A DNA stretch of 35,959 bases from Mediterranea sp. (in: CFB group bacteria). Lineage in GTDB: Bacteria; Bacteroidota; Bacteroidia; Bacteroidales; Bacteroidaceae. The DNA lies in contig JAISHU010000041.1 in NCBI GenBank assembly GCA_031262385.1, positions 1-35,959 on the forward strand. The letters are read 5' to 3'. A model generated the notes under the pieces. That model was not told where the DNA came from, made no database searches, and saw only the letters and a program-made list of their open reading frames with translations. Both the position numbers and the translations under genes were made by a program. This document shows, piece after piece, positions 9,417 to 17,042 of this stretch (position 1 is the stretch's first letter; the number at the start of each line of letters is the position of its first letter).

Positions 9417-9944
9417 TTATCGGTTGGTTTGCTTAGCCAGTCTAAATAGTTCGGGGTCGATGTGGCAATATCCGCCGGGATTTTTGTCCAAATAGTGTTG
9501 ATGATACGCTTCGGCGGGGAAGAAGTTCTCCAGCGGCATCACCTCTACCACAATGGGACTGGTGTATTTGGCGGCAAGTTTTGCTATCTCGTTGTCGATG
9601 ATAGGCATCAATCCCTCGTTCATATAGTAGATACCAGTGCGGTATTGTGTGCCGATGTCGCCCCCTTGCCGGTTTAAAGTGGTAGGGTCGATAGTACGGA
9701 AAAAGAGTTCGATAAGCTGACTCAAGTGTACTTCCGAGGGGTTGTACACCACCTTGACGGTTTCGGCAGCGTGCGTATTGCCGGTACAGACCTCTTCGTA
9801 AGACGGGTTTGCTACGATGCTGTTGGCATACCCCACTTGCGTACTTTCCACTCCTTTGATGAGTTTCATGAAATGTTCGGTTCCCCAAAAACATCCGCCG
9901 GCAAAATAGATTTCTGCCTGTTGATTCATACTATTTATGCTCAT
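9417..9944 (-). CDS. msrA: Peptide-methionine (S)-S-oxide reductase MsrA
   Basis: A 175-residue repair enzyme that reduces methionine-S-sulfoxide in proteins. The active-site signature GGCFWG has the nucleophilic Cys at residue 18. Further family motifs follow: VGYANS, YEEVCTGNTHAAETV, GTQYRTGIYY, and a C-terminal GYCHID whose Cys is the likely resolving residue. There is no fused MsrB domain. ATG at 9944 gives MSINSMNQQ; ATG at 9929 (MNQQAEIYF) is equally reasonable and closer to the family start. There is an exact -7 promoter element upstream. birA follows in the same operon. Confidence 0.95.
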   Translation of the reverse strand: MSINSMNQQAEIYFAGGCFWGTEHFMKLIKGVESTQVGYANSIVANPSYEEVCTGNTHAAETVKVVYNPSEVHLSQLIELFFRTIDPTTLNRQGGDIGTQYRTGIYYMNEGLMPIIDNEIAKLAAKYTSPIVVEVMPLENFFPAEAYHQHYLDKNPGGYCHIDPELFRLAKQTNR

Positions 9945-9974
9945 AATATTATGGTTTTAATCAAAATATGTCTG

Positions 9975-9982
9975 CAAATGTA
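9975..9982 (-). promoter_or_regulatory. -7 promoter element for msrA-birA
   Basis: The minus strand reads TACATTTG here, an exact TAnnTTTG match, 30 bp from the msrA ATG. A TTTG on the same strand lies only 16 bp further upstream (10002-9999), shorter than usual, so the -33 assignment is uncertain. Confidence 0.5.
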
Positions 9983-10044
9983 GTAAAAAGCATGTGAACA
10001 AAAAATGTCGCGGGTTATTTTACGCAATCTTACGGAGATTTGTG

Positions 10045-10052
10045 TAATTTTG
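10045..10052 (+). promoter_or_regulatory. -7 promoter element for the RHH-like gene and tadA
   Basis: TAATTTTG matches the Bacteroides -7 consensus. Transcription would begin near 10059, almost at the ATG at 10061. This argues against the in-frame ATG at 10040, which lies upstream of the element, and suggests a very short leader. Confidence 0.5.
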
Positions 10053-10060
10053 TCGCCAAT

Positions 10061-10291
10061 ATGAAGCGGAAAAGCAAAAAACCGATAAGGACCTTAGAAG
10101 ATGTAAAACGTCGGCAGCGCATGGTATGTCTGTTGAGTGACGACGAAATGCGCATCGTGGATCGTTATCTGGAGAAGTATAAGATAACCAACAAGTCGCG
10201 CTGGTTGCGCGAGACAGTTCTTACGGTAATCCATCGACACATCGAAGAAGATTACCCCATGCTCTTCTGCGAGCATGACATGCGACGATAA
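10061..10291 (+). CDS. Small conserved basic protein, ribbon-helix-helix-like
   Basis: A 76-residue basic protein (MKRKSKKPIRTLEDVKRRQR). The central part has the pattern of a ribbon-helix-helix DNA-binding fold: a short strand (RMVCLLS, about 20-26), a first helix (DDEMRIVDRYLEKY), a turn, then a second helix (NKSRWLRETVLTVI). The second helix start is reminiscent of CopG/MobC-type proteins. It ends EHDMRR and lies 14 bp ahead of tadA on the same strand, so the two are probably one transcript. The start at 10061 is preferred over ATG 10040 because of the promoter position. The fold is inferred from pattern only and the function is unknown; it could be a transcription factor of its own operon or a nucleoid-type protein. 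Confidence 0.75.
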   Translation: MKRKSKKPIRTLEDVKRRQRMVCLLSDDEMRIVDRYLEKYKITNKSRWLRETVLTVIHRHIEEDYPMLFCEHDMRR

Positions 10292-10305
10292 CCCCTTTCT
10301 CCCTT

Positions 10306-10740
10306 ATGGACGACAATTATTATATGAAACAGGCACTTGCCGAAGCCGAACAAGCCGCCCGCCGCGGCGAAGTACCGGTGGGTGCCGTGGTGGTATGCAA
10401 AGAACGTATCATAGCCCGTGCACACAATCTTACGGAAACATTGACGGATGTAACGGCACATGCCGAGATGCAGGTTATTACGGCTGCTGCCGCAGCATTG
10501 GGTGGTAAGTATTTGAACGAGTGCACACTCTATGTTACCGTAGAACCGTGTGTGATGTGTGCGGGCGCCATTGCTTGGGCACAAACAGGGCGGTTGGTGT
10601 TCGGTGCTGCGGACGAAAAACGGGGCTATCAACGCTATGCACCTCAGGCGTTGCATCCTAAAACAGTGGTGGTAAATGGGGTAATGGCGGACGAATGTGC
10701 CGAACTGATGAAAACGTTTTTTGCCGCCAAACGAAGGTAG
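10306..10740 (+). CDS. tadA: tRNA-specific adenosine deaminase TadA
   Basis: A 144-residue cytidine-deaminase-fold enzyme that converts A34 to inosine in tRNA-Arg(ACG). The zinc site is complete: HAEM (His52, Glu54 as proton shuttle) and PCVMC (Cys82, Cys85). VPVGAVVV near the N-terminus and AIAWAQTGRLVFGA after the second motif are typical of TadA, not of free-nucleoside deaminases. Two start codons are possible, 10306 (MDDNYYMKQA) and 10324 (MKQALAEAE); the first is used. It follows the RHH-like gene and ends seven bases from the convergent DUF4834 gene. Confidence 0.95.
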   Translation: MDDNYYMKQALAEAEQAARRGEVPVGAVVVCKERIIARAHNLTETLTDVTAHAEMQVITAAAAALGGKYLNECTLYVTVEPCVMCAGAIAWAQTGRLVFGAADEKRGYQRYAPQALHPKTVVVNGVMADECAELMKTFFAAKRR

Positions 10741-10747
10741 TGCGACG

Positions 10748-11014
10748 TTATCGCTCTTCTTTCTCTTCTTCTATCTCTTCAAATTCCACATATTCGCCCT
10801 CTTCGGAGGTAAATATCTTCGGCTTGCCGGAATTGCCTGCCGACTTGGAGGTTTGTGACGCATCATCATACGTCCTGCCTGTGGAAGCATTACCCGTGGA
10901 TCGATTGCGACCTCCCCATCCGAAAAGCGCACGGAAGATACTCCCTATGAGGCTTAACCCGATAAAGACCACAATAAAAAACAGAACCGCCAGCATACCT
11001 AAAAAACCTAACAT
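10748..11014 (-). CDS. DUF4834 family small membrane protein
   Basis: An 88-residue protein with one strongly hydrophobic N-terminal segment (LGMLAVLFFIVVFIGLSLIGSIF, about residues 5-27), a Gly/Arg/Ser-rich linker, and a very acidic C-terminal tail (EEGEYVEFEEIEEEKEER). This layout matches the Bacteroidetes family DUF4834, which has no known function. It starts three bases after pssA ends and is the last gene of the psd-pssA operon, so a membrane-lipid-related role is a fair guess but only from position. It would be anchored in the inner membrane with most of the protein on one side. Confidence 0.8.
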   Translation of the reverse strand: MLGFLGMLAVLFFIVVFIGLSLIGSIFRALFGWGGRNRSTGNASTGRTYDDASQTSKSAGNSGKPKIFTSEEGEYVEFEEIEEEKEER

Positions 11015-11017
11015 ACG

Positions 11018-11725
11018 CTACTCTCTTTTGGAGGTGAATAATGAAAGCAAGATATACCACACAATGATAATGGCAAAGCTCAGTATGCCAAATATCCACA
11101 ACAAGGGGATGCAGACCAACAAGAAGATGAAGCTCACCTTATTGTCTTTCCACGATAAGTTCTTAAACTTGAGCGAAAACATGGGGATGTTGGAAACAAG
11201 CAGCCACGAAAAGAGTCCTATCAGCAGCACTATAATATAAGGTGTATGCGGCGTGTTGATTTGGGAGCAGCTATGGATTCCTGTCACGAGCGATGCCCAA
11301 AACAGTGCATTGGCAGGTACAGGCAAGCCGATGAAGGAGTGTGTCTGACGATTGTCGTTGTTGAACCTTGCCAAACGCAATGCCGAAAATACCGCTATGA
11401 TAAAAGCCAAATAGGGGATAAACGATGCTACGCCCGACAAGTAGGACGGATAGTCCATGCCACGCAACAGCGAAAAGACAATTACCGAAGGAGCCAATCC
11501 GAAACTGACATCGTCGGCAAGCGAATCCAGATCTTTGCCTATCGGTGAGTAGGCTTTAAGCAGTCGTGCTGCCATGCCGTCGAGGAAATCGAAGACGGCG
11601 CTGATAATGATAAAGAGGAAAGCTCCCCGATAGTCGGCTTGGAAAGCCATTACAGATGCCACACACCCCGAAAAGAGGTTTAGGCAGGTAAGTGTGTTGG
11701 GAATGTAATGTGTTATGCGAATCAT
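11018..11725 (-). CDS. pssA: CDP-diacylglycerol--serine O-phosphatidyltransferase
   Basis: A 235-residue integral membrane enzyme that makes phosphatidylserine from CDP-diacylglycerol and serine. The CDP-alcohol phosphotransferase signature DG-x2-AR-x8-G-x3-D-x3-D is exact: Asp49, Gly50, Ala53, Arg54, Gly63, Asp67, Asp71. The N-terminal MIRITHYIPNTLTCLNLFSG is typical of the membrane-bound (Bacillus-type) PssA. Several hydrophobic helices follow. It lies five bases downstream of psd, which uses its product, so the operon carries the last two steps of phosphatidylethanolamine synthesis. Confidence 0.95.
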   Translation of the reverse strand: MIRITHYIPNTLTCLNLFSGCVASVMAFQADYRGAFLFIIISAVFDFLDGMAARLLKAYSPIGKDLDSLADDVSFGLAPSVIVFSLLRGMDYPSYLSGVASFIPYLAFIIAVFSALRLARFNNDNRQTHSFIGLPVPANALFWASLVTGIHSCSQINTPHTPYIIVLLIGLFSWLLVSNIPMFSLKFKNLSWKDNKVSFIFLLVCIPLLWIFGILSFAIIIVWYILLSLFTSKRE

Positions 11726-11730
11726 CTATC

Positions 11731-12420
11731 TTATTTTAATTTGGCAATCACGGTTTGATTGCCTGTGGTCGTCTGCCCCATCTCAACCAGTACTTTCGTA
11801 CCCAAGGGCAAGTAAACGTCTACGCGCGAACCGAACTTGATAAAGCCCATGTGCTCATCGATGTAGCACTCTTCGCCAACTTCGGAATAGGTAACGATGC
11901 GGCGCGCCATGGCACCGGCTATCTGGCGTGCCATTACTTCTACGCCTTCGGGAGTTTCAATCACAATCATGGAACGCTCGTTCTCCGTGCTCGCTTTGGG
12001 AAGCCATGCTTTCATGAACTTCCCGTTTTGATGCGCCACTTTTTTTATGGTGCCGTCTACGGGATACCAGTTGGCATGCACGTTGGTGATGCTCATAAAG
12101 ATAGAAATCATCAGTCGGCGGTCGTGAAAATATTCGTTTTCGTCTACCTCTTCGATGACCACAATCTTTCCGTCGGCAGGAGCAACCACAATCTTTTCGG
12201 TATCTTCTTCGCCGAAAAGCCGGATAGGGCAACGGAAGAAGTTTACCAGCAGAGAGTAGAGAGCTATGCTGAGTATGGCAAATATATAAAAGGGAATCTT
12301 ATAAGTGATGCCTCCATAAATAAAGGCATTCATAATCAATAATAGCAGCAGGCTGACTGCCAATGTGGTGGTTCCTTCTCGGTGAATACGTATTTTCTTC
12401 AGCTTTTTTAGTCGGCCCAT
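11731..12420 (-). CDS. psd: Phosphatidylserine decarboxylase proenzyme
   Basis: A 229-residue pyruvoyl-dependent enzyme that turns phosphatidylserine into phosphatidylethanolamine. The self-cleavage site is FGSR (Gly197-Ser198-Arg199), where Ser198 would become the pyruvoyl group; the GSR form, not LGST, is typical of the short PSD-related subfamily. Other landmarks are [11 protein letters not shown] (81-91), the [13 protein letters not shown] block (111-123) with His115, and MGFIKFG before the site. A hydrophobic segment at about 20-60 anchors it in the membrane. The start is ATG 12420 ([10 protein letters not shown]); the upstream extension of the frame crosses the likely promoter and is rejected. 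It is the first gene of psd-pssA-DUF4834. Confidence 0.93.
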   Translation of the reverse strand: MGRLKKLKKIRIHREGTTTLAVSLLLLLIMNAFIYGGITYKIPFYIFAILSIALYSLLVNFFRCPIRLFGEEDTEKIVVAPADGKIVVIEEVDENEYFHDRRLMISIFMSITNVHANWYPVDGTIKKVAHQNGKFMKAWLPKASTENERSMIVIETPEGVEVMARQIAGAMARRIVTYSEVGEECYIDEHMGFIKFGSRVDVYLPLGTKVLVEMGQTTTGNQTVIAKLK

Positions 12421-12465
12421 GTAACTCGTTTTATAACTTTTATAATTAGAAAGTGAAATTATCCG

Positions 12466-12473
12466 CAAAAGTA
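12466..12473 (-). promoter_or_regulatory. -7 promoter element for psd-pssA-DUF4834
   Basis: The minus strand reads TACTTTTG, an exact TAnnTTTG match, 45 bp before the psd ATG. A TTTG lies 24 bp further upstream (12501-12498), somewhat far. The position supports the psd start at 12420. Confidence 0.5.
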
Positions 12474-12544
12474 GGCTTATTTTAAAAATCAAGCAAGCAA
12501 ACTTGTGAGAATTGTAGCTGTTGACAACTTTTTAGAGAAAACTT

Positions 12545-12575
12545 TTTGTGAAATCTGATAGACGACGTACTTTTA
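12545..12575 (+). promoter_or_regulatory. Promoter for dnaE
   Basis: TTTG (12545-12548), 19 bp, then TACTTTTA (12568-12575), one base away from the TAnnTTTG consensus. Transcription would start near 12582, 28 bp before the dnaE ATG. Confidence 0.55.
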
Positions 12576-12609
12576 TGCACTCAATTAAAAAAGAAAAGGA
12601 AACGATCAT

Positions 12610-15600
12610 ATGCAGGACTTTGTTCATTTGCACGTTCACACCCAATATTCATTGCTCGACGGTCAGGCGAGTATCAAGGCATTGGTAGATAAAGCCATGG
12701 CAGACGGAATGAAGGGTATCGCCGTTACCGATCACGGCAATATGTTTGGTATCAAAGAATTCATCAATTATGTAGCGAAAAAGAATAAAGAAGCCGGCAG
12801 TACGGTTTTCAAACCTATCATCGGTTGCGAAATGTACGTGGCACGCCGTTCCATGGATAAAAGAGAGGGGAAGCCCGACCAAAGCGGATGGCATCTTATT
12901 GTATTGGCAAAGAATCTCAAAGGCTACCACAATCTGATAAAATTGGTTTCGCACGCGTGGACAGAAGGACACTACATGCGTCCCCGTACCGACAAAAGTG
13001 AACTGGAGAAATACCACGAAGGGCTGATTGTTTGTTCGGCATGTCTGGGCGGTGAAATTCCCCGCAAGATTGCTCAAGAACAATATCAAGAGGCGGAAGA
13101 GGCGGTACAATGGTTTAAAAATCTTTTTGGCGACGACTTCTACTTGGAGTTGCAACGTCACAAGGCTACCGTAACACGTGCCAATCACGAAACCTATCCG
13201 TTGCAACAACGCGTAAACGCACAGTTGCTGGAATACGGCAAAAAGTACGATGTCAAAGTGATATGCAGCAACGACGTGCACTTTGTGAACGAAGAGAATG
13301 CCGAAGCACACGACCGCCTGATTTGCTTGAGTACCGGCAAAGACCTCGATGACCCCAACCGTATGCTTTATACCAAGCAAGAGTGGATGAAGACTACCGC
13401 GGAGATGAACGAACTCTTTGCCGATCTGCCCGAAGTATTGGCGAACACCATGGAGGTGCTCGATAAGGTGGAAGTCTATTCCATCGACCACGACCCCATC
13501 ATGCCCACCTTTGCCATTCCCGAAGAGTTCGGCACCGAAGAGGGATACCGAAAGAAATATAGCGAGAAAGAGCTGTTCGACGAGTTTACCCGCGACGAAA
13601 ACGGCAACGTGGTGCTGAGCGAAGAAGAAGCCCACAAGAAGATTAAAAACTTGGGAGGTTACGACAAGCTTTACCGCATTAAGCTCGAAGGCGACTATCT
13701 GGCAAAGCTGGCTTTCGAAGGAGCCGAAAAAGTGTACGGTTCCCCTTTGTCCGACGAGGTGACCGAACGCTTGAACTTCGAACTCTACATCATGAAGACG
13801 ATGGGTTTCCCCGGCTACTTCCTGATAGTGCAAGACTTTATAAACGTGGGACGTACGCAGTTGGGCGTTTCGGTAGGACCGGGACGCGGTTCGGCTGCCG
13901 GCTCGGCAGTGGCGTATTGTCTGGGTATTACCCGCATCGACCCTATTAAATACGACTTGCTGTTCGAACGTTTTCTGAATCCCGACCGTATCTCTTTGCC
14001 CGATATTGATGTGGACTTCGACGACGACGGACGTGGCGATGTGCTTCGTTGGGTTACCGAGAAGTACGGACAGGCTAAAGTGGCGCACATCATTACCTAT
14101 GGTACCATGGCTGCCAAAATGGCGATTAAGGATGTGGCGCGTGTACAGAAACTGCCGCTGTCGGAATCCGATCGTCTGACAAAATTGGTACCCGACCGCA
14201 TACCCGACAAGAAAGTCAATCTGCAAAATGCCATCAGCTATGTATCCGAACTGAAAGCTGCCGAATTGTCGCCCGACCCGCTGGTACGCGATACGTTGAA
14301 GTATGCTAAAATGCTCGAAGGCAATGTACGCGGTACGGGTGTGCATGCGTGCGGTACGATTATCTGTCGCGATGATATTACCGACTGGGTACCGGTGAGC
14401 ACGGCGGAAGACAAAGATACCGGTGAGAAACTGCTGGTAACCCAGTACGAAGGCTCGGTAATCGAAGAAACCGGACTGATAAAAATGGACTTCCTCGGAC
14501 TGAAAACACTCTCCATCATCAAGGAAGCGGTCGAGAATATCCGCTTGTCCAAAGGCATCACACTCGATATTGACACCATAGATATTAACGACCCCGCCAC
14601 CTATAAATTATATAGCGACGGACGCACGGTAGGTACGTTCCAGTTTGAGTCGGCGGGTATGCAGAAGTATCTGCGCGAATTGCAACCTTCTACCTTCGAA
14701 GACTTGATAGCCATGAATGCGCTCTATCGTCCGGGACCTATGGACTACATACCGGACTTCATTGACCGCAAGCACGGACGCAAACCCATTGAGTACGATA
14801 TTCCCGTCATGGAGAAATACCTCAAGGACACTTATGGCATTACCGTGTATCAAGAACAGGTGATGTTGCTGTCGCGTTTGTTGGCGGATTTCACCCGGGG
14901 TGAGTCGGATGCGTTGCGCAAAGCAATGGGTAAGAAGCTGCGCGACAAGCTGGACCACATGAAGCCGAAGTTCATCGAAGGAGGCAAGAAAAACGGACAC
15001 GACCCCAAAATACTGGAGAAAATCTGGGGAGATTGGGAGAAGTTCGCTTCGTACGCTTTCAACAAGTCGCATGCCACCTGCTATTCGTGGGTAGCCTATC
15101 AAACCGCCTATCTGAAAGCCAACTACCCGTCGGAATATATGGCGGCGGTACTCAGCCGAAACCTTTCCAACATTACCGACATCACCAAGTTTATGGACGA
15201 GTGCAAGGCAATGGGCATCAAAGTGCTGGGTCCCGATGTGAACGAAAGTAACCTGAAGTTTACCGTCAACAGTGAAGGGAACATCCGCTTCGGCATGGGT
15301 GCCGTGAAAAATGTGGGCGAAAATGCCGTGCTGAGCATCATCGAAGAGCGAAAGAAAAACGGCGAATACAAAGGTGTCTTTGACTTTGTGCAGCGTGTCA
15401 ATCTCTCGGCATGCAATAAAAAGAGCTTTGAGAGTTTGGCACTGGCGGGAGGTTTCGACAACTTCCCCGAGTTGAAACGCGAACAGTATTTTGCACTGAC
15501 CACTAAAGGCGAACCTTTTCTGGAAACGCTGCTGCGCTATGGGGCACGGTATCAGGCTGACCGAATGACAGCCGCCAATTCGCTGTTCGGCGACGACAAT

Positions 15601-16290
15601 GCCGTAGAGATTGCTACCCCCGAAATACCCCCGCTGGTAAGCTGGAACGATCTGGAACGGTTGAACAAAGAGCGCGAACTGGTGGGTATTTATCTTTCCG
15701 CTCACCCCTTGGACGAATATGCCGTGGTGCTCGAAAATGTATGCAACACCCACATGGCGGAACTGGAGGACAAAGATTCGCTGGTGGAACGCGAAATTAC
15801 CATGGGCGGCATCGTTACCTCCGTACGTACCGGCACAACCAAGAAAGGACAACCTTATGGCATTGCCAAAATAGAAGATTATTCGGGTTCGGCGGAGATA
15901 CCTTTCTTCGGGAACGATTGGGTGAACTATCGGGGTTACCTCAGCGAACGTATGTTTCTCTACTTCACGGCACGCTGTCAACCCCGGCAATGGGGCGAAG
16001 GACTGGAGATACGTATCAACTCCATCCAATTGTTGCCCGACATTAAAGACCAGTTAATAAAGAAGCTAACCATAGAACTACCGCTCACGGCGGTAGATTC
16101 GACACTGATTGCCGAACTGTCGGCACTCACCAAAGAGTCGCCCGGCAATGTCAACCTGTTCTTTAAGATAACCGATCCCGACACCGGCGCTACCGTACAC
16201 TTGCAGTCACGCCCGGTGAAACTTTCGGTGGGACGCGAACTTATCTCTTTCTTAAAAGAACAGCCCGAACTGGAGTTCTTTATTAATTAA
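12610..16290 (+). CDS. dnaE: DNA polymerase III alpha subunit
   Basis: A 1226-residue replicative polymerase. The N-terminal PHP domain keeps its metal motifs (His6, His8 and His10 in HLHVH; TDHGNM at 40-45). The polymerase core has the GPGRGSAAGS loop, the catalytic pair in PDIDVDF (Asp467, Asp469), the third carboxylate in FEDLIAMNALYRPGP (Asp698), and the FNKSHATCYSWVAYQTAYLKANYP helix-hairpin region. Near the C-terminus an OB-fold (ITMGGIVTSVRTGTTKKGQPYGIAKIEDYSG) would bind single-stranded DNA. The length is slightly above E. coli DnaE, as usual in Bacteroidetes. It is divergent from psd and is followed after 53 bp by trxA, which seems to have its own promoter. Confidence 0.97.
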   Translation: MQDFVHLHVHTQYSLLDGQASIKALVDKAMADGMKGIAVTDHGNMFGIKEFINYVAKKNKEAGSTVFKPIIGCEMYVARRSMDKREGKPDQSGWHLIVLAKNLKGYHNLIKLVSHAWTEGHYMRPRTDKSELEKYHEGLIVCSACLGGEIPRKIAQEQYQEAEEAVQWFKNLFGDDFYLELQRHKATVTRANHETYPLQQRVNAQLLEYGKKYDVKVICSNDVHFVNEENAEAHDRLICLSTGKDLDDPNRMLYTKQEWMKTTAEMNELFADLPEVLANTMEVLDKVEVYSIDHDPIMPTFAIPEEFGTEEGYRKKYSEKELFDEFTRDENGNVVLSEEEAHKKIKNLGGYDKLYRIKLEGDYLAKLAFEGAEKVYGSPLSDEVTERLNFELYIMKTMGFPGYFLIVQDFINVGRTQLGVSVGPGRGSAAGSAVAYCLGITRIDPIKYDLLFERFLNPDRISLPDIDVDFDDDGRGDVLRWVTEKYGQAKVAHIITYGTMAAKMAIKDVARVQKLPLSESDRLTKLVPDRIPDKKVNLQNAISYVSELKAAELSPDPLVRDTLKYAKMLEGNVRGTGVHACGTIICRDDITDWVPVSTAEDKDTGEKLLVTQYEGSVIEETGLIKMDFLGLKTLSIIKEAVENIRLSKGITLDIDTIDINDPATYKLYSDGRTVGTFQFESAGMQKYLRELQPSTFEDLIAMNALYRPGPMDYIPDFIDRKHGRKPIEYDIPVMEKYLKDTYGITVYQEQVMLLSRLLADFTRGESDALRKAMGKKLRDKLDHMKPKFIEGGKKNGHDPKILEKIWGDWEKFASYAFNKSHATCYSWVAYQTAYLKANYPSEYMAAVLSRNLSNITDITKFMDECKAMGIKVLGPDVNESNLKFTVNSEGNIRFGMGAVKNVGENAVLSIIEERKKNGEYKGVFDFVQRVNLSACNKKSFESLALAGGFDNFPELKREQYFALTTKGEPFLETLLRYGARYQADRMTAANSLFGDDNAVEIATPEIPPLVSWNDLERLNKERELVGIYLSAHPLDEYAVVLENVCNTHMAELEDKDSLVEREITMGGIVTSVRTGTTKKGQPYGIAKIEDYSGSAEIPFFGNDWVNYRGYLSERMFLYFTARCQPRQWGEGLEIRINSIQLLPDIKDQLIKKLTIELPLTAVDSTLIAELSALTKESPGNVNLFFKITDPDTGATVHLQSRPVKLSVGRELISFLKEQPELEFFIN

Positions 16291-16293
16291 GTG

Positions 16294-16301
16294 TATCTTT
16301 G
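16294..16301 (+). promoter_or_regulatory. -7 promoter element for trxA
   Basis: TATCTTTG, an exact match to the Bacteroides -7 consensus, directly after the dnaE stop and 42 bp before the trxA ATG. No exact -33 TTTG is found. Confidence 0.5.
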
Positions 16302-16343
16302 TCCGCGCGAAGATTTTATTATTGACCTTTAAATATAGAAAAA

Positions 16344-16658
16344 ATGGCATTAGAAATTACAAACAGTAACTTCGAAGAGTTACTTTCGGAAGGGAAACCT
16401 TTAGTGATAGATTTTTGGGCACCGTGGTGCGGTCCTTGCAAAATGGTTGCTCCTATTATTGAAGAATTGGCCGGCGAATACGACGGTAAAGTTATCATAG
16501 GCAAGTGCGATGTGGACGACAACGATGAAGTAGCAGCACGATTCGGCATTCGCAACATACCTACGGTGTTGTTCTTTAAAAACGGTGAGCTGGTCGACAA
16601 ACATGTAGGCTCTGCACCCAAAACTGCATTTGCTGAGAAAATAGAAGCATTATTGTAA
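16344..16658 (+). CDS. trxA: Thioredoxin
   Basis: A 104-residue cytoplasmic disulfide reductant. The redox site WAPWCGPCK (Cys29, Cys32) is canonical and the cis-proline loop IRNIPTVLFF is present. It is full length for a single-domain thioredoxin and has no signal peptide. The next gene starts 18 bp downstream on the same strand. MsrA at 9417-9944 is one likely client, but it belongs to a different operon. Confidence 0.95.
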   Translation: MALEITNSNFEELLSEGKPLVIDFWAPWCGPCKMVAPIIEELAGEYDGKVIIGKCDVDDNDEVAARFGIRNIPTVLFFKNGELVDKHVGSAPKTAFAEKIEALL

Positions 16659-16676
16659 GAACAAATATTAAACGTT

Positions 16677-17015
16677 ATGACACAAGAAGACGATTTCCTA
16701 AACGATGCCATCGATACGGAAAAGACTATCGAGTACATCAAAAACTATTTGCCTCAAGAGTTGAAGGAGAAATTCTCCGACGACGAACTCTACTACTTTC
16801 TCGATTTGATAAGCGAGTATTATACCGAAACCGGCGTGCTGGATGATGCCGAACCCGATGAAGAAGGCTATATCGAAATAGACTTGGGCAACATCGTGGA
16901 CTACATTCTCAAAGATGCACGTAAAAACAATATGGGTGAATACGATGCCGAAGAAATTTTGTTTGTGGTGCAAGGTGAAGCTGAGTATGTAGACATCGTC
17001 GGCTCTTTGGATTAG
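16677..17015 (+). CDS. Conserved acidic protein of unknown function
   Basis: A 112-residue protein with no domain I recognise. It is very acidic (many Asp and Glu, few Arg and Lys), has no signal peptide or membrane segment, and appears mostly helical: IDTEKTIEYIKNYLPQELKEKFSDDELYYFLDLISEYY, then a short EGYIEIDLGNIVDYILKDARK helix. The frame is well bounded, with thioredoxin 18 bp upstream and the dipeptidase 27 bp downstream on the same strand, and its composition matches its neighbours. It is therefore a real gene, probably cotranscribed with trxA. A redox-related role would be inference from position only. Confidence 0.8.
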   Translation: MTQEDDFLNDAIDTEKTIEYIKNYLPQELKEKFSDDELYYFLDLISEYYTETGVLDDAEPDEEGYIEIDLGNIVDYILKDARKNNMGEYDAEEILFVVQGEAEYVDIVGSLD

Positions 17016-17042
17016 GTTATAACTTACGTAAATTTTTATACT

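Noticed and set aside
10040..10060. Upstream start (ATG 10040) for the RHH-like gene
   Set aside because: A -7 promoter element lies at 10045-10052, inside the proposed extension, so the mRNA would begin after that ATG.
12649..16029. Long open frames on the minus strand across dnaE (565 and 473 codons)
   Set aside because: They mirror the dnaE codons, show no recognisable domain and have low-complexity, aromatic/His-rich translations typical of antisense frames. dnaE has every catalytic motif intact.
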